DNA from: Parelaphostrongylus tenuis
Lineage: Eukaryota; Nematoda; Chromadorea; Rhabditida; Metastrongylidae
Direction: 5' to 3'
Assembly: GCA_019055375.1 (NCBI GenBank)
Contig: JAHQIW010000379.1
Span: 1-64,000 of the forward strand
DNA: 64,000 nucleotides
Within the stretch, counting starts at the first letter, position 1. Every line of letters begins with the position of its first letter. Both the position numbers and the translations under genes were made by a program. Under the pieces are notes generated by a model. It was not told where the DNA came from and searched no databases. It saw nothing but the letters and a program-made list of their open reading frames with translations. Positions 9,831 to 19,721 of this stretch are shown here, in pieces.

Positions 9831-11100
9831 AATGAGAATAGTAGAATAGTCGATTATGGGTTCATCCTGACATCTCGTGTAGTTTTAACAGGACCACTTT
9901 CGATGGTTGCTCTCAACTGGTTCTTTTTGACGTTTCTCATTTTCAAGGCTCTCATCTCCTTTACGAAACTTCTTGACCATCACCGCAGTGTCCGTTTGCT
10001 AGAAGTTCCTCGGCTAAATGCGTTGTTGATGTGGCGAGTTGACTCTACTGGTTCAGGACCCCATTCTGAACTCGAATAAAAAAACTCAATTGAATTTGCT
10101 TTTGTCTGGCATGATTTGCATTGTCTAAAACAAATACAAAATAAACAACATGTAGTAGCTCATTACGGGCCAAGTGGTAGTGATGCTCGTCGTGGCGCAG
10201 CACAGGGTTGATCCCCAACCTCCAACACTCTGCAGTACTCGATAACGAACGCCCTATGGGAACGCCACAGCCAGGTTATACTCGAGACTGCAAGGAGACG
10301 TGACCAACCAGTATTCTGCGACGTTCAAGAAGAAGACGAAAAAAACGAATTGAATGCTAACAGTACTGGATCCGCACAGCTAAAAAAACCGCGAAGGCGA
10401 TTCAGAATAACTGAATAAATAAGGTAAAAATATGCCATTAACACCAAAACTTAACGCTAGGAAAGCGCAAGAAAATAACGCATGAAATAACTTCATTTAT
10501 TAGAAGAAATAGACCGTTATCAACGGGCCGATTCCAACAACGCATAAACCGCCACTATTTTTGCACCAGCCTGATCAAATTTACGCGAACTCTTCTACAT
10601 CTGTACAGCTCCGGTACTCAGCAACATATAGAGCTATAGGAAAGTGAAAACCTGTTGGGCAGCGGTGTTCAAGCGCCGCCGCAAACGGTTAAACGCGGTT
10701 CAACTCTAGCCCGAGGTACATAGGCATACAGAAAGGGTTATAGGAAAACAGAAGCCCTGAATTGCAGCGGTTAGCGCGCACCTCCGCGAAGGTTGAGACG
10801 CGGGATCAACCCCCCTCGAGTTCCACAGGCAAATCACTCCACATTCTGGCACATAAGCGTTACTTTGTAGTGTAGAACAAAAAGTATTGAAAACGGCATA
10901 AATCACCTTCGTACCGAGAACAACAGAGCGAAGCGGTTCATTGAAACTGATCCGTTCCTATGAAGAGAAAAGATAAGCAGCAAACCCAAACCTGAAGTAA
11001 ATCATAGACATTTTAAACAACTGAAAATACAGGAAAAAAGAGGAAATTTTCAATGCTTTCTTCCTTTTTCGTAGTATTACGATGATTCATATATACCTAA
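9831..11100. other. Unassigned, with decayed tRNA-like patches
   Basis: No gene is visible. Near 10195 (CGTGGCGCAGCACAGG), 10655-10710 and 10760-10850 (GCAGCGGTTAGCGCGC) there are short tRNA box A-like blocks, probably from old SINEs, but no complete cloverleaf. Confidence 0.35.
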
Positions 11101-11107
11101 AGAGACT

Positions 11108-11178
11108 GAGTGGTGAGCAAAAATACGTCCTCACACGGGAGTCGAACCCGCGTTTTATCCATACCGGGGACGCGTGCT
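11108..11178 (-). repeat. Half copy of the tRNA-like MITE at 11572
   Basis: GAGTGGTGAGCAAAAATACG, then CACGGGAGTCGAACCCGCGT and TTTATCCATACCGG match, in inverted orientation, the right three quarters of the element at 11572-11679. The two face each other across the element at 11195-11347. Confidence 0.7.
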
Positions 11179-11194
11179 AAAGGACTGCTGACTC

Positions 11195-11347
11195 AATAAT
11201 GTGGAGTGCTATGCAAAAACATTTGCGTCATCCGGGATTCGAACCCAGATCTCACTCTTTCCGGGAGCGTATGATAACCGCAGAACCACCGACGGTGGTT
11301 GCGATCCAGAATGACGCAAATGTTTTTGCATAGTACTCCACATTATT
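11195..11347. mobile_element. MITE with 37-bp inverted repeats around a tRNA-like core
   Basis: Terminal inverted repeats of 37 bp start AATAATGTGGAGT and end GTTTTTGCATAG..CATTATT, with one mismatch. Between them, on the minus strand, lies a tRNA-like block: GGTGGTTCTGCGGTTATCAT (box A-like), GGAGCG, and GGGTTCGAATCCC (box B, T-arm). The T-arm end runs directly into the inverted repeat (GGATGACGCAAATG). A cloverleaf with a normal anticodon arm is not evident, so it is not called a working tRNA gene. Confidence 0.75.
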
Positions 11348-11571
11348 GGGTATACTACAACATCAAACCACCGCAAGTGGTGGTCAAACAAAAGAATTCG
11401 CACTGTTGACTGCCTGCTTTAACTGAAGAAAAGGCAGTTAAAACACTAGCAATCTCGGGTAATACCATCACAATGCTTGTCAGCTCATCTGGTTTATAAA
11501 GCGAAACCGCATACCCGACCAAATCTATCAAAGGTTGGTGGAGGATAGTCAACATAGAGATGTTGAAGAAT

Positions 11572-11679
11572 GAGTGGTGGCGCGAATGTACTTTTGTGGT
11601 GTAGTGGTAACACGCGTGGCCGGTATGGATAAAACGCGGGTTCGACTCCCGTATGAGGTCGTATTTTTGCTCACCACTC
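11572..11679 (+). mobile_element. MITE with tRNA-like core, 108 bp
   Basis: The ends are GAGTGGTG and CACCACTC, with imperfect extension (GCGCGAATGTAC versus GCAAAAATACGAC). The core has GTGGTGTAGTGGTAACACGC (a D-arm and box A as in Gly or Asp tRNAs) and CGCGGGTTCGACTCCCGT (box B and T-arm with four paired bases). The anticodon arm is not convincing. An inverted partial copy lies at 11108-11178. Confidence 0.7.
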
Positions 11680-12311
11680 AATTCCCTTAAGTATATATAA
11701 AAGAGAGAAAGTCACAAATGTCGCAAACAGACGAAAAATACAAAGGAAAGGAATAAAAATGGAAAATCGATAGTCGACTGGAACAAATCGACAATGCCGT
11801 TCAAAACCATTGAGTAGAATAACAGGTGAAATGACTTCAACAAACAAGAAACATTTGTAAAACCTATAGAAGATTTTATTAGGAGTTCGACTGTGAAAAA
11901 AAACTCGCCGAAATAATCGAATTCAGAAAAAAGACAAATAATTTCCTTGAATGGATAACTGTGTCGGCGCGTTTGGCCGGATGATCGAGATCGCGAACGA
12001 ATGAATGGAACAGCAGACACTTCCAGACTTCTGAATCGTACGCTGCATATTTCCCACGTGATGGGTGATAAGAATGCGGCTACCCTCACCAAATCCAAGT
12101 TATTTAAAATAATTCTAATAATATAAAGTTCCTCCAGCTAAAATGTTCCAGCGCCGTATACCGATATGACCGTAATTTATCGTAATATGGCGCCACATAA
12201 TACGTAATTTCACAGCATTACCGTAATGCCCATCACGTTTATTTCAAGGGAGTGGGAGATCAAATTTCGTATATCGTCGGGTGTGGCTGATAGATGGCAT
12301 TGTCACACAGA

Positions 12312-12385
12312 GGAATGGATAGCTTAGTGGTAGTGGTTACGGTTATCAGAATCCCAGTACTGATTCGAACCCGCGTAGCGTCCAT
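12312..12385 (+). repeat. tRNA-like fragment
   Basis: AATGGAT at the start could pair with GTCCATT at the end, and GATAGCTTAGTGGTAGTGG resembles a D-arm, but the T-arm (GATTCGAACCC) cannot form its stem. Probably a relic of a tRNA-derived repeat, not a tRNA gene. Confidence 0.4.
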
Positions 12386-12575
12386 TAGGCTTCTCCTTCT
12401 CCCCGGGAATTATGGAACAACCACGTCTACTTAGGCCTATATCGCTACCTGCAATTCACGTGAATAGGCCCAAGCCAATTATATCCAGAATCCAGGGAGA
12501 GTCGTCCATCATTCAACGACATATATGACGAAGAGCACTAGATACTAGCGGAGAGTTGTGATCACATCATTTTTC

Positions 12576-12642
12576 AAGCCTAAGCCTAAACCTAAACTTG
12601 AAGCCTAAGCTTAAGCTTAAGCCTAAGTCTAAAGCTAAGCCA
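12576..12642. repeat. Interstitial telomere-type repeat (TTAGGC)n, degenerate
   Basis: On plus the tract reads AAGCCTAAGCCTAAACCTAA and continues with AAGCTTAAGC variants. The complement is a run of TTAGGC, the nematode telomere unit, with several point changes. About ten units are recognisable. Confidence 0.8.
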
Positions 12643-12854
12643 AGTGTGGTCTCGTAATTTCTTAGTTATAAACTTAATTAAGAAAATACTTTGGAAGCTG
12701 ATGGGGCTGTAACTCTCCATGAGGGTCACAAGCAACAATCTTGTAAGCATCACTGGAACACAAACCCGGATAATTGGAAGAGTTTCGTGAGTGATGAAAT
12801 CGCGAGAACGAATGGAATGCAAGAAGTGGTGGATCCCATGAGAATTGTGAGCAG

Positions 12855-13085
12855 AGGATAACCTTCCCGGCGTTGATCAATACCTTAGAGATATGTCATG
12901 CATTCGGCTCCATCAAGTGTTCGATGTGACTGAATCCATATCTGGCCTTCATAAGATGACTCGCGACGGACCTAGCGATGTATAAGATCAGTGCTGCATA
13001 TCCTCCTCAAGTCTAGAACCAATTCACCGAACCCTGAGAGATGGAAGACTTAATGGACCTTGAGCGCGGGGTCGAATCATCACAA
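12855..13085 (-). mobile_element. SINE copy, reversed and 5' truncated
   Basis: The reverse complement has GATTCGACCCCGCGCTCAAG (from box B on), TCTCTCAGGGTTCGGTGAAT, GCAGCACTGATC, AAGGCCAGATATGGATTCAG, CCGAATGCATGACATATCTC and TGATCAACGCCGGG. These are the body blocks of the SINE seen at 7474. The box A head is missing. Confidence 0.65.
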
Positions 13086-13189
13086 GTCATATACTGTCAA
13101 GACGATGAACGAGTGATCCTTACACTTTTCCTTCTGTCGGTTCTCTTTTTCAAGACATAGTACGGTGTAAAGTACAGTCAGGAGAATGC

Positions 13190-13345
13190 TGAGATACGCA
13201 GAAGTGGGATCTTGGATGGCTTCGAACCCGCTATTATTGTTTTCGAAGGCTCACGCGTTACCCGCTGCACCATCAAGGCCCTCGATCCGCCCTTCTACCA
13301 GCAATATCAAATAGTGTCACTAGTCTAAGTAACTTAGTAGTGCTA
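13190..13345 (-). repeat. tRNA-derived repeat, family 2, copy 2
   Basis: On minus: GGGCCTTGATGGTGCAGCGG, GTAACGCGTGAGCC, and GCGGGTTCGAAGCC. These look like tRNA box A and box B about 45 bases apart. The plus-strand flank AGCAATATCAAATAGTGTCA matches the copy at 845. Confidence 0.55.
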
Positions 13346-15059
13346 CATATCACTTTATTTGACTCGTATCACATTTCTGTGTTTCTGTGTGGTCGCAGTA
13401 CTACTAGCACTGGTTGAAGATTTGTCTTCCTCATGAATGTCCTAATACTGGTCGAGCGCACCTTTTTACAGTCTTGAAGGTGGCCAGGCTTGGGTCGTCG
13501 TCATTGCTTGCCGAAAAGTGTTGAGGGAAGGAGGCAATCAACCCCTCATCGAGCCGCGCATAACTAGTCATTCGGTTACACTTCCCCTTTTCTCTCAAGG
13601 CTACAAATGGAATTTCTAGAAAACTAACTAGGCAAACTGTAGACTAGTTTAGTCTTCTATATTCTATATGCACTCCAAGAAACTGAATTTACAGACAAAT
13701 TTCCACTTTAACGAACCAGATTGAAGCATAACCTCGAGCAGATTTACACTTCAAGTGGATGATAAACCTCAAAATGTGAGTCTACCGCATGAGAGTTAGT
13801 GCTAGTTTTCATTTTCTTTCATAGTCCTACTAGCGAAAGCAAGATTACCTTGTGCGCCGCATGCCTCGCGAAAACTCACCGCGACGCCCTCTACTATTAA
13901 CAGTCGTTCCTTGACAGATCAAATAAGTTCGTAGTTATTGTGACATATTCGTAATCAATGTTCTAGCTCTGTAATTCACTTAGGTTTTAGGTGGTAATAA
14001 GGTGGCAAATTGGCAGGATTGGTATACTTTTGACTTTCGTTCCATAGAAGCGTTGAGAATTGGAGTGTTCAAAGATGGCAACTGTAGTCTGATCATTTAC
14101 AGTCTCTGGTTTTAATGGTCTTCAAAGTTCCAAAAGAATAGAGAAGTTATGCTTGTAGTTTGTTAGCGTGAATGAGTATGTGTAATTAGTAGGCATCTTG
14201 ACACTTCGTTGTGTAGAAGACCATAGGAGGCTCACTGTCAGCTGCTCAAGAAGTTGAGAAAAACGATTAGTAACGAAACGATTAGTAGGCCTTCACATTT
14301 ATGGTGGAGATTTGAAAGCCTAAATGAGAAAACGGTGCTTGTCTTGCCAAGGGTACTATCTCTAATGGGAATTTTCATCAACCAAATTTCTCCGCAGACT
14401 GAGTTCATCATGTATTCCTTGTTGATTGAGAGCATAACACTAAGTTGATAAGAAAAATTCATTTTGTCAACGTTTTGACGGCTTCGTCTTCTTCAGATAC
14501 GATAATACAAGTCGATATACGCAGTTATTCGGGCTTGTTGTGGTCCGAACGACTGTGGACATCGACTCGATTCATAGGCGGTGAAGAGGATGAAAACGTC
14601 AAAGCGTTAGCAGAATTAATTTATTTTTATCAATTGTGTGCTCTTCTCCTTATATGGAAAAGATATGTGATTGAACGGTATTGCCGATGTTAAGAGAACT
14701 GAATTTATCTTTGGAACCAGTACAACAGAAAAATTGTCCAAGAAACAGATATATCACGTTGAAAAATGGAAGCAAAAAGGCGGCATGGATTTTGTGTCTT
14801 TACTGAAGACCTTCCCCTAGATTTCAATTACAAGGATCCTTGATAACTTCGTAGTAGCTCATAAATAAAAGCAGAATATTGATCATCTAGATCGCGGTTC
14901 AATTAAATCGGATTTAAAGGGCACGGATGGATGTTTGATAATTTCAGTTTAGGGATTTCAATAGACATACATTGTACTGCATCGGATATGGATTTCTCAT
15001 GGTAATATTATTGTCGTTGGAAATATCTACAAAACTGGCAAAGTGACAATGCACTTCTA
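13346..15059. other. Mostly unassigned; one ribozyme-like relic at 14466-14497
   Basis: No gene recognised. On the minus strand at 14466-14497, CTGAAGAAGACGAAGCCGTC is followed by AAAACGTTG. This has the layout of the Penelope-like 3' motif (CTGAAGA, a GAC/GTC stem, an A-rich core, ACGT) and may mark an old element of another family. Confidence 0.4.
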
Positions 15060-15310
15060 TTCTAACAACAACACACACCACCCTCACTAACATCGCAAAA
15101 GAAAAATTGAGGTTGGTTATGTTCTGGTGGTTTTTGCCACCATTGTGACAATTGATTAGATATTCGGTTTAAACATCTGATTCTCCACTGGCAACATATT
15201 TATCAACAAAAATAGCTTTTGCATCCGCTTCGGCAATGCTCTAAATAAAGCATTATTCGAAACATTTTTGGCTAGAGAGAACCTGAGATGTTAATAATTC
15301 ATTGAAATCG
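15060..15310. repeat. Dispersed repeat paired with 1740-1970
   Basis: Shares GCCACCATTGTGACA, TGATTCTCCACTGGCA, ATAAAGCATTATTC and TTGGCTAGA(G)AGAACCT with the first copy, in the same order and orientation. Confidence 0.5.
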
Positions 15311-15629
15311 CATTATAGTCTGCAAAAAGTTTTTATTTTATCGCTTTTATAGCAAGGTTATGATTTTATAATTATATATCCAAAAATGCTGAGCGGCATT
15401 CAATCCATTCGACCCCAATGGTAGTTGAAGCGAAGCTTCAACCGTACCGGTGGCGGTGATAGTGATTTCGGTGGCTTCAGTGGTTGCCCTGGCCAATTGA
15501 ATGGGTGGAGTGTAGGTTCAACTCTAGAATAAGCCCACATACTTTGCATATCATTCAGCATTATTGGAACCATATTGCTTGCCTTCTTTCAAAACATTTG
15601 CAATGATATTCACTGATCTGGACAGACGT

Positions 15630-17396
15630 ATTGGGTTGGTGCAAAAGTAATAGCGGTTTGTGCATTTCTAAATTCTGCCGTTTAAATCGAAATAAACTCA
15701 TGAATAAATGCGGTTAAATCATATATCAATTTGAAGCACACTTTTCGTTTTATCTTCTGTTGTTAACGACGTTCCACTTGTTTTTTTTTTTTTTATTTTA
15801 CATTTATTTTAATCTATGGGAAGATGTTACTTGGGCAAAAGGAATGGTGGTCTCAGTCCTTGAATACAAAATGAGTCGTAAAGCAGTAAAGACCACTCTC
15901 AACATCAACACTGTATTTGGCCCATAAACTGCTCAACAAAGTCGACCTCTAATCAATATGGAGTCGGCAAACCCAACGTGAAGACATGTTCACACAGTCG
16001 ACACAGGCAGCCACAAGTGGATTGTCATTTTTTCATTCTCAAGTATTCTCGTGCGCTGGCAGAGAGAGAGATATCCCTATCGCTCCCGTCCACCATGTTC
16101 ACCATCGTCATCATCTTGGTTTACTGGTCTAGCTTACTTTATATTGTAACTGAATTGCATTCACTTAGTAATTGAAGCGATCTTTGTGATAGCCTTTTCT
16201 TCATCGCTACATCGTTCACTGATCCTTGCTGAGGACCGTTCATCGTAATACTTCTTCTTTAGTCAGTTCTTCGTTCATTAGGTGACTCATTCTCCTAAGG
16301 GTGATTGATTGTTCTAGTTACTTCAGTGCTCTATTCAGCTGTGGTAGAATGTGAGAACAAATGGATTATCTATCCCCGCCGTTAGTCGGTAGGTCGGGGC
16401 CCGGGTATCATCCGTGTAAACTAAGTTCTATCCTTATCACCACGTAATGCGAGCACATTCTAGGTTTACGTCGAGTGGTCTCTGCTCATCGTAGCGCACT
16501 TTTTAGTACCTTCATGTGGTATGTGTTTAATGTATTATAGTCTCCTTGACTTCCAACATCGTTTATAATTGTCTTTATTATTTATCGTTGATAAACTGGC
16601 GTTATTTTTCATCGCAATATTAGTTTTAATGTAGATACAGGTATAATCACCCAAGTTTGAAGGAAAACGTTTGCATAGCAAGTTCAGTAAACCGCTGAGT
16701 CTCCACAACAACTTGCAACATAAACACCGTATCTGGCCCATAAACAGCTAACGGACTACAGTGCAATGGGTTGAGAAATCTTCGCAAATGAGACGAGAGC
16801 CCGAAGACCAGGAACGTGGTGGCCTGCTAAGAAAAGTTGATAATGAGCAGTTGAGAGTAATCATCGAAGCTAATCCCCTTAACACTACACGAGATGTTAG
16901 AAAAAACATAACGTCGGTCAAGCTATAGTGTTATTCCATTTATCGGTCAAGCTATAGTGTTATTCCATTTAAAGCGGATTGGAAAGGTGAAAAGGTTGGT
17001 GCAAAAGTAATGGCAGTTTGATCACAGCCAGCCGACAGCCACACGTCGCACAACGGAGGCGCCAAAAGTTGGACGAACTGGTTACCAAGTTTCGCCTCAT
17101 TCTTCATATTTGCAGATATCACGCCTATCACTATCACTTCTTCAAGCAACTCGATAAATTCCTGCATGGAAAACGCCTCCACAACCTGCAAGATGCAGAA
17201 AAGGATTCAAAAGTTTGTCGAATCACAAGACACCAATTTTTATGCTACATAAATTAACAGACTTATTTTACATTGAAAATTATGCGTTGATTGTAGTGTA
17301 TCCTATTTTGATTGTTGAAAGTAAGTTTGAACATAATTATAACGATCTGAAAATCTCCGTTTTGAGACTGCCACTACTTTTGCATCGACTTAATAC
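15630..17396 (+). mobile_element. irritans-type mariner, broken and partly duplicated
   Basis: The left end is ATTGGGTTGGTGCAAAAGTA, typical of irritans-group mariners. The right end near 17362-17396 is its imperfect inverse. Transposase pieces on plus: EYKMSRKAVKTTLNINTVFG near 15870, a second copy of the same N-terminal block (NINTVSGP, then EQLRVIIEANPLNTTRDV) at 16700-16900, and a C-terminal piece at 17030-17257 (HYHFFKQLDKFLHGKRLHNL). A further inner terminal repeat (GGTTGGTGCAAAAGTAATGG) at 16996 shows that two copies are joined or one is nested. Stops and frameshifts rule out a working transposase. Confidence 0.8.
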
Positions 17397-18540
17397 GACA
17401 GGAAAAGTGCCGTCTCTTAGCTTTGGATAATGATATCTCACCATCGAACTTTTTGAGTGGCAAGAAAACTATCAATAATCTATGTACATCGTTCTATTTT
17501 GAAAATTTAACTTTTTTACTTTTATAGGAATGAAATCGATTCAATTGCGCTTGGTAACATAGATTTTCAATCCTATCCCTTACGCTCGACAAGAGGTTTT
17601 GGTGAGGAGCGCTAGTAGTCATTCGAAAACATAAATCTCGAACTATCTGTATATGCAAGCGGTTTTTCGAAAGGATCTTTTTATAACGCTGAAAAAATTA
17701 AAACAAGATTTTGATTCACACGCGCTTATTCCTCGCTGGCAGAGCTCTTCCCTTAGATTTTAGTGATCAGTCGATAGCGAAATTTCTGCTGACCCCAGCA
17801 CTGTGCTTATATTCTGAAAAGACCGTTTCTCTGCAACGCTACAGGGAAAACAATGTCGGTTCACATGAGCGAGAAAGGTAGTCTTCGGCCAATTCACGGC
17901 ACGCTGAGTGAGGCAGCAGAGTCGGCTGACGTCATGATCGATTAACTTTCGCGAATATAAACGATTAGAAAAAATCTCGTGGTAGCTGAGTGCCATCGAA
18001 TCACTGTTGGAAGCAACTAGGACTTTTTGGTCTCCTGAATTTTATCAAAATGGTTATACTGATGACTGATTTATCCGTATTCATGACAAAATAAGAATAT
18101 TTAGTCTTTTTATAGCAGAGTCATGCGTTTCATGTGGAATTTTTCTTTCAAAGAGAAGAAACAATTGAATAACAGAGATCGTTCTAGCATAAAACCGGTC
18201 GGAAACGATAGATAATTGCGCATCCTCTGCTGCGGCCTCACCCAGCGGCCTGTGAGTTAGCCAAAGATCACCCTGCTTGTATATGTGAATTCAACTTATT
18301 TTCCATGCTACACTGCATAGAAACGGTCTTTCCAGAAGAAAGCGCAGCGTTGAAATCAGCAAACATTACGTTATCGAATGATTACTAATAGCCTAAAGAG
18401 AAAGCTCTGTCTGTCGAGAAATCTTCGCTTGTAAAACATAATCTTGTTTTGAATTTTTCGGTGTCATGAAGGGGTCTTTCCAAAACATCGGTTACTTGAG
18501 CGGATAGCTCAAGATTTAGGGTTTTTGAATGATTACTGAC
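17397..18540. other. Unassigned stretch
   Basis: No exon, repeat or RNA gene could be supported. The 78-codon minus frame at 17760-17996 has no recognisable features. Confidence 0.35.
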
Positions 18541-18785
18541 ATTCTTTATGAGATTTTCTTGTCGAGCGTAGAGGATAGACTTGAGAAGCTGTGGTAGTTG
18601 ACAGAAGTGAACCTAAAATTCTCATTTCTCCTGGTCCATAAACTCTCTTTTTTCTGTCCAGATTCCTGTATTTTGAACACTGAGAGACCGACGAGCGAAA
18701 GCGGGATTTCACAGAATGGATAACCAATAACGGTGCACTCAAATCAGTTGCTATTTCTGCAGCTGCAGCTATTGCTTGGAACTTC
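18541..18785 (-). CDS. Candidate exon, possibly RNase H-like
   Basis: A strong acceptor (TTATTTTCAG) opens a minus-strand frame starting KFQAIAAAAEIATDLSAPLL and then VIHSVKSRF. This resembles the helix and strand of RNase H1 around its second catalytic Asp (usually H-x-D-S). The Asp is not present (HSVKS), and the rest of the frame to the stop near 18541 is not clearly alike. It lies downstream of the secreted gene on the same strand. It could be a decayed RNase H1 exon or something else. Confidence 0.25.
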
Positions 18786-19183
18786 TGAAAATAATGATTT
18801 TCTGCTTTCCATTAATTTTGTGTTTACATTAAGAATGCAATTGAAATAGAATCGTCGTGGAAAACACAATTGTACCCATTATGTTCAGCATAAGGAAGAA
18901 GGATGGTGAGCATTAGAACTCTTACAGAAAGAATACAAAGGTTTTAGAAGACACGATCTTCCCTAAATGTTGCGTAGGCAGCCTTATGAATTTGAAAACG
19001 ATCATTTCCTGAGTATGACATTCATCAAATTTTGAAAAAATCATAATACGATTATAATTGTCTTTCCCAGTTATACACGTGAAAATTTTTCTGTATTTTT
19101 TTCAAATATGGAAGTTTTCGAAGTAGGCAAAGATCAAATAGAAGCGTAGTTTATTTTAAATACTTCACAGTCAAGCTCTTGTC

Positions 19184-19672
19184 TTAGCCAACAGTTGCAA
19201 ATGCAGAGACGAAGTTCGATCTAAACGAACCCGCTGCCAACATTCGAACTGCTCTATTCACCACACTATGCCACATCTCTCTCGAACAATTCGCCATAAT
19301 GATATTTGTCGTCTACAAAGATTTTTTTCCTTCGAATTAGATTGTTTCAGTGAAAAACTACTCAAGCTGTAAGAGTTCCTGAGATTGACAAATGCTTGGG
19401 GGGTATATTGGCTATGTCGTCAGCCTTGCTTAGATCACACATGGCATTTCCATTTCCATTCATTGCTGTGCACAAGGCAGTGACCGTGTTACCCACGATG
19501 ATGCAGTTCGGTAACATGTCCATCATCCTCACTCCATTAACTGCAATAAATTTTTTTATTCAAACGTTTATTTAAATTGAAAAGCAGGATATGAAAAAAG
19601 TTTTCTTTTACTTGTTTCTGCGCTTTACAATATTCATCATATCACTGTACAATAGAATAATTTATGCATTTG

Positions 19673-19721
<49 letters not shown>

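Noticed and set aside
11355..11681. 108-codon minus frame
   Set aside because: Half of it is the antisense of the tRNA-like MITE at 11572-11679; no domain.
12312..12385. Functional tRNA gene
   Set aside because: The acceptor ends pair but the T-arm stem does not, so it is listed only as a tRNA-like fragment.
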